From: Cytophagaceae bacterium ABcell3
Lineage (GTDB): Bacteria; Bacteroidota; Bacteroidia; Cytophagales; Cytophagaceae
Assembly (NCBI GenBank): GCA_030913385.1
Contig: CP133159.1
Span: forward strand, 2,998,584 to 3,062,583
Direction of reading: 5' to 3'
Length of the DNA: 64,000 nt
Positions within the stretch are counted from its first letter, which is position 1. The number at the start of each line of letters is the position of its first letter. A program made the translations under genes and the position numbers. Shown piece by piece: positions 1 to 7,532 of this stretch. Under the pieces are notes generated by a model. The model worked only from the letters and a program-made list of their open reading frames with translations. It did not search any database and was not told the DNA's origin.

Positions 1-57
1 ATATTGTATCAAATAAAACAACAGAAAAGTATTTTTAAACATTAAAATTTTACCATT

Positions 58-222
58 ATGAGAGCATATGCACCTATCAGCGACTACTATGAGTTTCTAG
101 CTAGAATGAAAGAAGAGGCAAAAAGAGAGGCTTTAAGAAATGCAGCTAAAAATGATCAAAAAGAGCATTTTGACTTTAACCATAAAAAGGAGAACAAGAA
201 AGAAGCTGCAATTATTTTTTAG
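58..222 (+). CDS. Small basic/charged protein, paralogue of 1889-2026
   Basis: This 54-residue ORF is not a member of any family I recognise. It starts MRAYAPISDYYEF and continues into a charged helix rich in Lys, Glu and Ala. A second short ORF at 1889-2026 has the same N-terminal pattern (APIS, acidic residue, Tyr, aromatic, EF, hydrophobic, AR), followed by a Gln/Lys-rich tail and a basic end. Both also carry the string AAAACAACA about 42-43 nt before the ATG. Conservation of the N-terminus with conservative swaps (D/E, Y/F, L/V) argues for real coding. A hairpin with a T-run follows at 384-410. There is no signal peptide or membrane segment. Function unknown; the amphipathic N-terminus could bind a protein or membrane partner (inference). 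Confidence 0.7.
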   Translation: MRAYAPISDYYEFLARMKEEAKREALRNAAKNDQKEHFDFNHKKENKKEAAIIF

Positions 223-383
223 GATAGCATTGAATGCAAATGGTTTCTTCAGTTTTTTATCAAATCTAATTTTATGGATGATAGTATAAAACAGTACCGT
301 CTTATAAAACATGTGCGGAGTACGGCAAAGGTAGAAAGGGATGAATGTAGAAGAGTGGGGATAAGGCAATACCATAGCCGTCA

Positions 384-410
384 GGCAGAGAAGTGCTCTG
401 TCAGTTTTTT
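384..410 (+). terminator. Rho-independent terminator
   Basis: A 7-bp stem (GGCAGAG with CTCTGTC, one G-T pair) around a 5-nt loop is followed by six T residues. It lies 162 nt downstream of the small gene ending at 222, so that mRNA would have a long 3' tail, and it isolates the gene from the DUF418 gene at 569. Confidence 0.55.
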
Positions 411-568
411 AGCTGGCAGAGCCATTTGATTTTCCTCCTTACTCCTCCTGAATAACTTTGCCCTTTCTACTTGCTTTTGTTAGGCTTACCCTTTTGTCTT
501 TTTTGTTTTAACCTGTTTAAATAAACAAATTTTTTATTCTGGCTATTATCTTATAAAGATTGTTTTGA

Positions 569-1780
569 ATGACAATACAACAATCAGCAGGTAATGGTAT
601 GAGGCCGCTAGGGGAGAAAAGTCGCATGCATGTCTTGGATGCTCTGCGCGGATTCTCTATTCTAGGGATATTACTTGTTAATTTGTTTTACCTTTCTGGA
701 TATAAATATTTTTCTCCTGAAAGTTTTGGTTCAGCAGAGTTAGACGAAAAAGTCTTGTTTTATGTAAACTTTTTGGCATTAGGCAAATTCTATAGCTTAT
801 TCTCATTTCTTTTTGGTCTTGGCTTTGCTATTCAATTGGACAGGACTAGCCAAAAGGGGCTTCCATTTTTACCATTGTATTTTAGAAGGCTTGGTGTTTT
901 ATTTGTCATAGGTTTGCTCCATACACTTGTATGGCAAGGTGATATTCTCACCGTATACTCGCTGGCAGCTATTCTATTGATTCCGTTCAAAAAAGCTAAC
1001 AACAAAACTATACTTGGTTTTTCTGTTGCACTTTTGATTTCACCAGCTTTTCTCGAGTTAGCCATGAATCAACTGTCCATAAACCCTGGACAGTCTCTTT
1101 ACTCATTAGGCCATCGTATAAAACAATCGTGGGACTTGCCTACATCCTCTACCATAGTTACAGAGGGTGGTCTATATACCTATTTATTGGCCAAAGTTCC
1201 GGATACTTTATTAAGGTATGCAGAGATATTATCAGGAAGCAGGTTCCCTAAATTATGGGGAATGTTTCTTCTGGGGCTTTATTTTGGGCGGAACAACTTG
1301 TTTGCTGATATTAAGAAAAATGCTAAAGTATTTAAATTTCTTTTACTTTTTGGAGGTTTAGGCGGGCTTGTTTTTACTTATTTTTACTTTATGTTTTCTT
1401 GGCCTGCTGGCTCAGAAAATCTGCATTTTTTTAAAACCTTGGCGAGGTCATTGGGAGAGCACCCTTTAGCATTAGGGTATATGGCTGGATTTAGCTTATT
1501 ATATGCCAAGAAACAAGCTGTTTTGGATTGGATGGCTCCTGCTGGGCGAATGGCTTTGACCAATTATTTGATGCAAAGCATAATTAGTGTGCTTTTTTTC
1601 TACAACATAGGACTTGGCTTAGGTCCCGTAGGGCCTGCGTACTACGTTCCTTTTGCCTTTGTGTTTTTTCTTTTTCAGGTTTTGTATAGCCACTGGTGGT
1701 TAAAGTTTTTTAAATATGGCCCAGTAGAATACTTGTGGCGTTCTTGTATTTATGGCAAGCTCCAGCGGTTTAGAAAATAA
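569..1780 (+). CDS. DUF418 domain multipass membrane protein (YeiB family)
   Basis: The 403-residue protein has the family's opening motif (RMHVLDALRGFSILGILLVN, near residues 19-38) and roughly ten hydrophobic segments. The DUF418 signature is in the last 150 residues: GRMALTNYLMQS, then FQVLYSHWWLKFFKYGPVEYLWR. Family members are inner-membrane proteins of unknown biochemical role, related in fold to acyltransferase-3 proteins. ATG at 569 is used; an in-frame ATG at 599 just before the family motif is an alternative start. The gene sits between the two small paralogous proteins at 58 and 1889, all on the same strand, but terminator-like hairpins separate them, so this is neighbourhood rather than an operon. 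The family call is secure, the function is not known. Confidence 0.85.
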   Translation: MTIQQSAGNGMRPLGEKSRMHVLDALRGFSILGILLVNLFYLSGYKYFSPESFGSAELDEKVLFYVNFLALGKFYSLFSFLFGLGFAIQLDRTSQKGLPFLPLYFRRLGVLFVIGLLHTLVWQGDILTVYSLAAILLIPFKKANNKTILGFSVALLISPAFLELAMNQLSINPGQSLYSLGHRIKQSWDLPTSSTIVTEGGLYTYLLAKVPDTLLRYAEILSGSRFPKLWGMFLLGLYFGRNNLFADIKKNAKVFKFLLLFGGLGGLVFTYFYFMFSWPAGSENLHFFKTLARSLGEHPLALGYMAGFSLLYAKKQAVLDWMAPAGRMALTNYLMQSIISVLFFYNIGLGLGPVGPAYYVPFAFVFFLFQVLYSHWWLKFFKYGPVEYLWRSCIYGKLQRFRK

Positions 1781-1888
1781 TGCTTAATAATTTTATAAAA
1801 TAAGTCGTTTTACTGAAACCGTTTATAGGCGTTTTGAGTTAAGATAAAAACAACATATTATAATAACTATTTTAATTCTCATTACCCT

Positions 1889-2026
1889 ATGAAAATTCAT
1901 GCACCAATCAGCGAGTATTTCGAGTTTGTAGCAAGACAAAGACAAAAAGAGCAGCAGGCACAAGTAAATCAGACGCAATCGAATAAATCCTTTGGTCATA
2001 AGAAGTCAGAAAGAAAAGCCGCTTAA
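1889..2026 (+). CDS. Small basic protein, paralogue of 58-222
   Basis: This 45-residue ORF begins MKIHAPISEYFEFVARQRQK and ends in a basic tail (GHKKSERKAA). Its first 16 residues match the protein at 58-222 position by position with conservative changes, and its upstream region shares the AAAACAACA string at the same distance. It is followed 15 nt after the stop by a good terminator (2042-2071), so it is probably a monocistronic transcript. No known domain, signal peptide or membrane helix is visible. The Gln-rich middle section is not conserved in the paralogue, so any function probably lies in the APIS-type N-terminus. Function unknown. Confidence 0.72.
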   Translation: MKIHAPISEYFEFVARQRQKEQQAQVNQTQSNKSFGHKKSERKAA

Positions 2027-2041
2027 AAGCTTTAGTTCATA

Positions 2042-2071
2042 AGTCCGGGCCTAGTCTCGGACTATTTTTTT
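2042..2071 (+). terminator. Rho-independent terminator
   Basis: A perfect 6-bp stem AGTCCG/CGGACT with a 10-nt loop is followed by A and seven T residues. It begins 15 nt after the stop of the 45-residue gene, supporting that gene as a real transcription unit. Confidence 0.75.
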
Positions 2072-2117
2072 GTTCTTTTTAACCTGCATTGTATTTGTCT
2101 AATATGTAAATTTGTAC

Positions 2118-3014
2118 ATGCAGAAATTCTATCCCCTCTTTTTCCTACTTATATTCATGCTTTTCTCTTGCGGTGAAAATGAGACCCAAGAAGTGTCTAG
2201 CTCTATAGAGGTTTTTTCATTAGAGTCTAAAGGAAGCAAAACCATTTATACTTCTGAAAATATTATATCTTCCCCCCAATGGTCTCCTGATGGGAAATAT
2301 ATTTTTTTTAATGAGAATGAAAATATACTTCAAATATCTGTGGAGGATGGATTAGTAGAAACTGTTATTTCGTCTGTGCCATGCAGCCCAAATTACGGCA
2401 TAAGCTCTGATGGTAAAAGTTTGGCGGTGTCGGTATTGGGAAAGCCTGGTGATAATACTCAAATTACTATTTTTTCTTTAGAAGAAGATGGACAATCCCA
2501 AAACTTTACTTTCAACGGAGATGCTTGGTTTCATGGTTGGGATCCAACAGGAAACAGGTTTGTTTTTTGTGGAAAACAAAGTGATAAATTAGATATTTAT
2601 AGCGCCTCCTTACAAGGGGAGTTGGCAAAGTTGACTAATTCTGGTGATTTTTTGAGCAATACGCCTGATTACTCTTTAGATGGAAAGTATATTTATTTTA
2701 GTTCCGATAGAAGCGGAATTGCCGAGGTTTGGAGGATCGATGCAAATGGGGACAACCTTAAGCAAATCACTTCTGATGACTATAATAACTGGTTCCCGCA
2801 CCCGTCTCCTGATGGGAACAATTTACTGTTTCTTTCTTATAACAATGACGTGTACAAACATCCTTCTAATGAAGAAATTCAGGTGCGTTTGATGTCTCTA
2901 TCTGACAAAAAAGCTGAGACTTTGTTCGAGACGATTGGAGGACAGGGGACGTTTAATATGCCTTGCTGGTCTCCAGATAGTAAGTCTTTCGTATATGTAA
3001 ATTATACCCCTTAA
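2118..3014 (+). CDS. TolB/PD40-type beta-propeller lipoprotein
   Basis: The protein (298 residues from the ATG at 2118) has a lipoprotein signal: hydrophobic stretch then FSCGENE, with the lipobox Cys near residue 18. An in-frame TTG two codons upstream is a less likely start. The body contains at least four WD40-like PD40 strands: SPQWSPDGKYIFF, TPDYSLDGKYIYFSSDRSG, FPHPSPDGNNLLFLSY and MPCWSPDSKSFVY. Such repeats form a propeller as in TolB and are common in Bacteroidota envelope proteins, where they act as binding platforms. No catalytic motif is visible. It is followed by a bulged hairpin (3161-3230). The fold is well supported, the partner unknown. Confidence 0.8.
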   Translation: MQKFYPLFFLLIFMLFSCGENETQEVSSSIEVFSLESKGSKTIYTSENIISSPQWSPDGKYIFFNENENILQISVEDGLVETVISSVPCSPNYGISSDGKSLAVSVLGKPGDNTQITIFSLEEDGQSQNFTFNGDAWFHGWDPTGNRFVFCGKQSDKLDIYSASLQGELAKLTNSGDFLSNTPDYSLDGKYIYFSSDRSGIAEVWRIDANGDNLKQITSDDYNNWFPHPSPDGNNLLFLSYNNDVYKHPSNEEIQVRLMSLSDKKAETLFETIGGQGTFNMPCWSPDSKSFVYVNYTP

Positions 3015-3160
3015 AAGGTAAAGTTTCTAAGAATAAAAAGAAAATTATACCATATTCTGCTATCTTTTTAATGGCCTAATCCGTTATATATTATAATACT
3101 AAAGTCTTAAAAGTTCATAAGTCAGTAGGCCTAATGCTTGGGCAACAAACACGTTCTATT

Positions 3161-3230
3161 AATCAGCCATTTCCTAACAATCATAGCTTGATTATGCATA
3201 CAAACTGAAATGTGCTGATTTTTGTTCTTT
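3161..3230 (+). terminator. Long bulged hairpin with T-run (terminator or leader element)
   Basis: AATCAGCCATTTC (3161-3173) pairs with GAAATGTGCTGATT (3207-3220) through 13 bp with one bulged T, and the inner region can form AATCA/TGATT. The right arm runs into TTTTTGTTCTTT. It lies 147 nt after the lipoprotein gene and before the candidate operator of the metal exporter gene. It may end the upstream transcript or be a separate structured leader. Confidence 0.4.
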
Positions 3231-3277
3231 GATAGTTCTTCAAGCAAAGGGATATTGGTCATGCCAACTTTTGGTGT

Positions 3278-3292
3278 CGCAACTTTGTTGCG
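3278..3292. promoter_or_regulatory. Candidate operator, palindrome CGCAACTTTGTTGCG
   Basis: A perfect 6-bp inverted repeat with a 3-nt centre lies 68 nt before the ATG of the metal exporter gene. The segment CAACTTTG inside it differs by one base from the Bacteroidota -7 element TAnnTTTG, so a bound repressor would cover the promoter. A Fur-family regulator is encoded one gene downstream, which makes it the natural candidate ligand. Function is inferred from position only. Confidence 0.4.
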
Positions 3293-3359
3293 TTATGGAA
3301 TTTTTTAGTAGCTTTTGCGTTGTATTAGTACGGGTAAGCAATTAGAACTCAATTATCAG

Positions 3360-4040
3360 ATGAATATAGGTTTAACAACATTAGCAGCATTTTCGCTCGG
3401 TGCCATGCACGCATTAGAGCCAGGCCATGGAAAAACATTTATAACCAGTTACTTGCTCACTGGAAGGAGTAGTAAGATGCAATTATTTATTATGGGATTG
3501 AGCATGGCTTTGTCTCATACCTTGGTATTGTTCTTGTTAGGCTTGATGATCCTTTTCTTTTCATCACAAACAGCAGGCTATATTAGTGATTTCCTACTTA
3601 TTGGATCGCCATCGCTTGTTATTGGTATAGGGCTGTATATGCTGTATCGTTTGTATAAAAAGAAGGTTTCTTGTGGGTGTTCTTCCCATAGCTGTAGCCA
3701 TGGCGGGACTGCCTTGCCTGGGGAAAAAATTAGTTCAAGGACAGCTGCCTTGGTAGGTTTTACAGGAGGTCTGTTGCCGTGTCCCTCTGCTATTGCCGTT
3801 TTTTCTTTGTCAGGCACTACAGGTGACTCCAAAAGCGCCCTTTGTATGATGGGCTTATACGTTGTTGGGTTTATCTTAATTATGGCTGCTTTAATTATAG
3901 GGGCTTCTTTTATTAAAAATAAAGTGGTTTCTAAATATTTCAATGAAAAGAGAAATCTATTGATCCAGAAGATTAGTGCTTATGCCATTATTTTGACAGG
4001 GGTGCTGTATCTTACTCATAATATTGTAGATCATTTATAA
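3360..4040 (+). CDS. NicO/RcnA-type nickel-cobalt (or related metal) exporter
   Basis: This 226-residue polytopic membrane protein carries the family motif HALEPGHGKTFITSYL near residues 17-32 and a second motif GGLLPCPSAIAVF near 137-149. Between them is a short cytoplasmic-type loop with a Cys/His-rich cluster (CGCSSHSCSH, about residues 105-114), typical of metal-selectivity loops in RcnA-like proteins. The ATG at 3360 is chosen because it starts directly before the first membrane helix; the open frame extends to a TTG at 3315 that adds only nonconserved residues. Adjacent Fur-family and CobW genes support a role in transition-metal homeostasis. Nickel, cobalt, zinc or copper cannot be distinguished from sequence; sulfite-exporter-like proteins share part of the fold. 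Confidence 0.78.
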   Translation: MNIGLTTLAAFSLGAMHALEPGHGKTFITSYLLTGRSSKMQLFIMGLSMALSHTLVLFLLGLMILFFSSQTAGYISDFLLIGSPSLVIGIGLYMLYRLYKKKVSCGCSSHSCSHGGTALPGEKISSRTAALVGFTGGLLPCPSAIAVFSLSGTTGDSKSALCMMGLYVVGFILIMAALIIGASFIKNKVVSKYFNEKRNLLIQKISAYAIILTGVLYLTHNIVDHL

Positions 4041-4052
4041 AAAATAGGGTTC

Positions 4053-4085
4053 AGAGGGGTAGGGAAGGGACTTTCTTTCCCCTCT
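4053..4085 (+). terminator. Probable terminator after metal exporter gene
   Basis: AGAGGGG (4053-4059) pairs perfectly with CCCCTCT (4079-4085) around a G/T-rich loop, 12 nt after the stop codon. The trailing sequence is only moderately T-rich (TGGATTATTAT), so termination may be partial and allow read-through into the Fur-family gene at 4133. Confidence 0.45.
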
Positions 4086-4132
4086 TGGATTATTATCCCA
4101 AAGGATCCTTATAACATCTATTACCATATAAT

Positions 4133-4543
4133 ATGCTAAAAGCAGCGGATATATTAAAGAAAAGGAAGCTGAAAGCCACAGCAATACGTACAAAACTTTT
4201 ACAATCCATTATTAGTAGCGAAAAAGCCCTTTCTCATGCAGAGTTGGCTGAGGTTATTGTGCAGAAAGCTGACAGAGTTAGTATTTATAGAAATCTTATC
4301 GTCCTTACCAATGCTGAGCTTATCCACAAAATTGTAGACCAAACTGGAACTGCCAGATATATTTTTAATACACATCAACACGCCAATGAAAAAATCGGCA
4401 GCCACCCCCATTTTAAGTGTACAAACTGTGATATGGTTTACTGTTTGCCCGACTTGCCTAAAGAGTATTTAGCAAGCTTATCTAAGCTACATTTAAAAAA
4501 TGTTACTTTTTTGGCAGAAGGGATGTGTCAAAAATGCTCATAA
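4133..4543 (+). CDS. Fur-family metalloregulator (Zur/Fur-like)
   Basis: The 136-residue protein has the Fur-family layout: an N-terminal winged helix (residues 1-75, with the recognition region ADRVSIYRNLIVL) and a C-terminal dimerisation and metal domain with HPHFKCTNCDMVYCL. Two CxxC pairs are present (Cys96/Cys99 and Cys132/Cys135), the structural zinc site of Fur and Zur proteins. The His-rich HQHAN segment near 81-85 would supply the sensory site. It lies between a metal exporter and a CobW GTPase, a context most like zinc regulation, but iron or peroxide sensing cannot be excluded. Its likely targets include the palindrome at 3278-3292 (inference). Confidence 0.85.
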   Translation: MLKAADILKKRKLKATAIRTKLLQSIISSEKALSHAELAEVIVQKADRVSIYRNLIVLTNAELIHKIVDQTGTARYIFNTHQHANEKIGSHPHFKCTNCDMVYCLPDLPKEYLASLSKLHLKNVTFLAEGMCQKCS

Positions 4544-4621
4544 TTCCTTTTCTACCATTACCTAAGTTGAAAAGTTAGGCTAAGGCCATTTGTTCTTCGA
4601 GTTTTTCAGTAATTTTGCTAT

Positions 4622-4670
4622 AACCTGAAGTTATGTGATAGATTTCCTCATGAGGAGCAGTATATTTCAG
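4622..4670 (+). repeat. Dispersed repeat A, copy 1
   Basis: This segment shares GATAGATTTCC, ATGAGGAGCA and ATATTTCAG in the same order with a second intergenic site at 39107-39176, which has an extra 18-nt insert before the last block. The element is hairpin-like: CTGAA and TTCAG at its ends and, in this copy, the 10-bp palindrome CCTCATGAGG in the middle. It ends 17 nt before the CobW start codon, so it forms most of that gene's leader. Confidence 0.6.
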
Positions 4671-4687
4671 TTTTAATCTTGATTTAC

Positions 4688-5650
4688 ATGCAAAAGCCAG
4701 TAACGATTCTTACCGGGTTCCTTGGAGCGGGTAAGACCACATTCTTAAATAGCATTTTAGCAGAAAGAAAAGGTGTTCGTTTTGCCATCATAGAAAATGA
4801 GTTTGGCGAAGAGAGCATAGATGGAGAGTTGATTCTTCGCTCTGATGATAATTTTGTAGAGATGAACAATGGCTGTCTATGCTGTACCCTCAACGACAAT
4901 TTATATGACATTCTTAACCAGCTTCATGAAAGAAGCGAGCAGTTTGATGAGTTGATAATCGAGTCTACTGGCATTGCTGACCCAGCGGGTATTGCAGCTC
5001 CTTTCTTGACACACCCTGCCATAAAAAAAGCTTTTCCTTTAAAACGCATAGTTTGTCTGGCTGATGCTGTATTGGCTGAAGACAGGCTAAAGGAAACAGA
5101 AGAGGCCAGAAAACAGATGGCTTTTAGTGATATAATTTTGATCAATAAAACAGATTGTATTACAGAGGGGTACCATACTGAACTTGGAGAACTGTTTTCA
5201 AAACTAAACCCCATGGCGAAAATTATGGCCGGAAATAAAAACGGGTATCCTATAAGTGAAATCTTTAATTATGAGCGAGAGGAACATGTTGGTACAGAGA
5301 CTTTCAAGCACCAAGATCATGATCATGGTCACCATCACCACCACCACGGTGACATAAGTGCTTTAACTTTTACTTTTTCAGAACCTTTTGATGTCGATGA
5401 GCTTTATAACCGCTTGTTTGTTTTTTTACAATTTCAATCAAAAGACCTGTATAGGATGAAAGGTGTTGTTGATAACGGAAGCCATACACATCAGGTTGTT
5501 TTTCAATCTGTCGGTAAAAGTCTAAATGTGGAAGAAGGGCATGAATGGAAGGAGGTAGCTAAAAGAAAAAGCCGGATAGTTTTTATCGGCAAGAGTTTAA
5601 AAGCTGAAGGCTATGAGAAAATGCTTAGGCAATGTCTGGTAAAAGGGTAA
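4688..5650 (+). CDS. CobW/ZNG1-type G3E GTPase (metallochaperone)
   Basis: The 320-residue protein has the Walker A motif GFLGAGKTT at residues 10-18, the diagnostic metal-binding CLCC motif in [11 protein letters not shown], the ESTGIADP switch segment and NKTD for guanine recognition. A histidine-rich linker ([12 protein letters not shown]) precedes the C-terminal CobW_C domain. These are hallmarks of COG0523 GTPases that deliver zinc or other metals to client enzymes, often induced by metal starvation under Zur. The ATG at 4688 is used; an upstream in-frame TTG at 4679 adds three residues. With the Fur-family gene just upstream it forms a metal-homeostasis unit. Family is certain; the metal is inferred. 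Confidence 0.9.
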   Translation: MQKPVTILTGFLGAGKTTFLNSILAERKGVRFAIIENEFGEESIDGELILRSDDNFVEMNNGCLCCTLNDNLYDILNQLHERSEQFDELIIESTGIADPAGIAAPFLTHPAIKKAFPLKRIVCLADAVLAEDRLKETEEARKQMAFSDIILINKTDCITEGYHTELGELFSKLNPMAKIMAGNKNGYPISEIFNYEREEHVGTETFKHQDHDHGHHHHHHGDISALTFTFSEPFDVDELYNRLFVFLQFQSKDLYRMKGVVDNGSHTHQVVFQSVGKSLNVEEGHEWKEVAKRKSRIVFIGKSLKAEGYEKMLRQCLVKG

Positions 5651-6075
5651 GTGTGCTAGATTCTTGTTTTTAACTATTGTGGTATTTAATTCATTTTTAA
5701 AACTTTATAGTATTATCTTGGCTATAGTTTTTCTTTAATAAAAATACAAAAATTACGTAGGCCATATGCCTAACTATAAAACATTTAGTGTATATTTGTT
5801 TCAATTATTTTTTTTAAGAATAAACCAGCTATTAAAGACTATTTTTTTTGTTTATTTACCTTTTATCTATACCATGCTGATATTCAGGATTTATTTTTTT
5901 GTAAAATTTTGAGTGTGTAAAATAATGGTAGTTGGTATAACTTATTTTGGGAGTAGTCGTATAAAAAAGTATGATTAAGCCACAAAAATAGCTACACTTC
6001 TTAAAAGTAATATAAATTTTCAAGCCTTAAAAGCTTGTGATTTAATAAGAATAACACGCAATATCTTTAACTACT
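5651..6075. other. AT-rich intergenic region
   Basis: This 425-bp stretch lies between the CobW and ACP genes. I see no convincing ORF. It is very T-rich and presumably carries the ACP promoter. The only local symmetry is TAGGC/GCCTA at 5758-5772 around a 5-nt centre. Confidence 0.5.
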
Positions 6076-6312
6076 ATGAACCTACAAGACTTGATTATCA
6101 GTATTGTTGCCAAAATCAATGGGGTGCCTAAAGAGGAAGTCTCTTTATCTCATAAACTAAAAGAGGACCTTGGAATGGACTCTTTAGATTCACTTGAGTT
6201 GATAACCGAAATTGAACAAGAATTTAGTTTATACATTCCTGAAGAAACTGAAATAAACAGTGTAGGTGAAATTGTACAATATGTAGAAAGACATACTTCT
6301 GATAAAAATTGA
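6076..6312 (+). CDS. acpP: Acyl carrier protein
   Basis: The 78-residue acidic protein matches ACP in length and sequence: EDLGMDSLDSLELITEIEQEF contains the DSL motif with Ser36 as the 4'-phosphopantetheine attachment site. It would carry acyl chains in fatty-acid or lipid synthesis. Unlike the usual acpP-fabF arrangement there is no fatty-acid gene beside it; the downstream neighbour is a WD40 gene on the opposite strand. It may therefore be a second, specialised ACP rather than the primary one. The ATG at 6076 is the natural start. A terminator follows at 6316-6361. Confidence 0.88.
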   Translation: MNLQDLIISIVAKINGVPKEEVSLSHKLKEDLGMDSLDSLELITEIEQEFSLYIPEETEINSVGEIVQYVERHTSDKN

Positions 6313-6315
6313 TCT

Positions 6316-6361
6316 ACTTGCTTGATTGTCAATTTTGAAGCTTCATGCAAGTGCTTTTTTT
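6316..6361 (+). terminator. Terminator after ACP gene
   Basis: ACTTGC (6316-6321) pairs with GCAAGT (6347-6352), and the loop contains the palindrome TGAAGCTTCA. The stem is followed by GC and seven T residues. It lies between the convergent ACP and WD40 genes and best fits termination of the ACP transcript. Confidence 0.6.
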
Positions 6362-6373
6362 AGGAACCATTGC

Positions 6374-7384
6374 TTACTGTATAGGTTCTGCCAAAATTAT
6401 CAATTCACCATTGGCCGTTCCTATGGCAACTTCAGAGTCATCCGGTGACCAAGAAATTGCTGTTATTGCACTAGGCATTCTGGCTATATCTATTAGCTCA
6501 TTTTTTATATCCGGCCTCCAAAATAGAATGATTCCTGCCTCATCTCCCGAAACCAATGCTTTCTTTTGGTTTTGAAACTTTAGCGTTGATACAAAGTGTT
6601 TGTGCCCTATTAATATTGAAGGGTCTAGATTTTCTTTGTTAATATTATCCCAAAAAGAAATTTGGTTTGAGCCTGTTGCGGCCAATAGATTTGACTTGTT
6701 TTGCCAATCTAATGCTTTAACATTTCCATCATATCCTGCCATTTCATAGGTTTCTGAAGGAGCATATACCTTAACCCAACCTTTTTCTGTGCCCAATGCT
6801 AAACATGGTTCATGCGGATGCCATCTAATAAAGCTTACTATTCCTTCTACAATTAATTGATCCTTAGTTTTTTCTTCTGTAGGGTCAAATTCTAAAATCG
6901 TATTTTCAAAAGCAACGGTAAAGCAATGCCTATGAGGATTCCAATCTACTGCGGTAATACGATTAGCAGGGTGTTCATAAGCTAACTGCAACAACCCATG
7001 ATGATCCCAAATTTTTAACTCTTGATTTGCAGTGGTGCAAAAACAACTGCCATTTGGATGCCATGTTATAGAAGTCACTTGGTGGGTGTGGGCTTTAAAA
7101 GTTTTTAGCTTTTCACCGGTGTCGGTTTTCCATATTGTCACTTGGCCTTGATGATCTGCGGAAGCAAGAAACAATCCTGAAGGAGCGTGTGCAATAGTGG
7201 CTATTTCTCCCAAGTCTGAGAGTAGGTTAACTTTCGCTTCTTCCGTATTTATGATTCCAATCTGTTGCTTTGTTGCAACACACAGAAAGTTTGTATCATA
7301 AGACCATGACAGGTTTGTAATAGCTGCATTGAACCTCGTACGCCAAAGCTCCCGTTCATTGTCAAATTCTGATGCCTCACTCAT
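6374..7384 (-). CDS. WD40 repeat protein
   Basis: From the ATG at 7384 the protein has 336 residues made almost entirely of WD40 blades. Clear examples include GLFLASADHQGQVTIWKTDTG followed by KTFKAHTHQVTSITWHPNG, and ISFWDNI followed by ILIGHKHFVSTLKFQNQ. About seven repeats fit a single propeller. There is no signal peptide, so it is cytoplasmic and probably a protein-interaction scaffold. The open frame runs to a TTG at 7414, but the ATG gives a better N-terminus. It is convergent with the ACP gene and divergent from the sensor kinase at 7533, 148 bp away. The partner is unknown. Confidence 0.85.
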   Translation of the reverse strand: MSEASEFDNERELWRTRFNAAITNLSWSYDTNFLCVATKQQIGIINTEEAKVNLLSDLGEIATIAHAPSGLFLASADHQGQVTIWKTDTGEKLKTFKAHTHQVTSITWHPNGSCFCTTANQELKIWDHHGLLQLAYEHPANRITAVDWNPHRHCFTVAFENTILEFDPTEEKTKDQLIVEGIVSFIRWHPHEPCLALGTEKGWVKVYAPSETYEMAGYDGNVKALDWQNKSNLLAATGSNQISFWDNINKENLDPSILIGHKHFVSTLKFQNQKKALVSGDEAGIILFWRPDIKNELIDIARMPSAITAISWSPDDSEVAIGTANGELIILAEPIQ

Positions 7385-7499
7385 TGTTTTAATCCGGTTT
7401 AAAAACAACTGCAAATGTAAGCCTTTTGCCCCATTTTAAAATATGAGCAGCCATAAAGAAATTAACATTCATCCTGATATGCGGTTAAATGTAAGTAAT

Positions 7500-7512
7500 T
7501 GACCAAAGGTCA
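7500..7512. promoter_or_regulatory. Palindrome TGACCAAAGGTCA
   Basis: A perfect 5-bp inverted repeat with a 3-nt centre lies 20 bp before the start of the sensor kinase gene, between it and the divergent WD40 gene. It has the size of a dimeric regulator half-site pair. No regulator can be assigned from the sequence. Confidence 0.3.
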
Positions 7513-7532
7513 TGTTGTAAATCGCCAGTACT

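Noticed and set aside
133-375. 80-codon open frame on the minus strand over the first small gene
   Set aside because: It is antisense to the 58-222 ORF, whose paralogue supports the plus strand, and its translation is a Phe/Ile-rich low-complexity product with no start context.
5758-5772. TAGGC/GCCTA symmetric sequence upstream of the ACP gene
   Set aside because: The centre is not symmetric and it lies 300 bp from the gene; it is too short to call.
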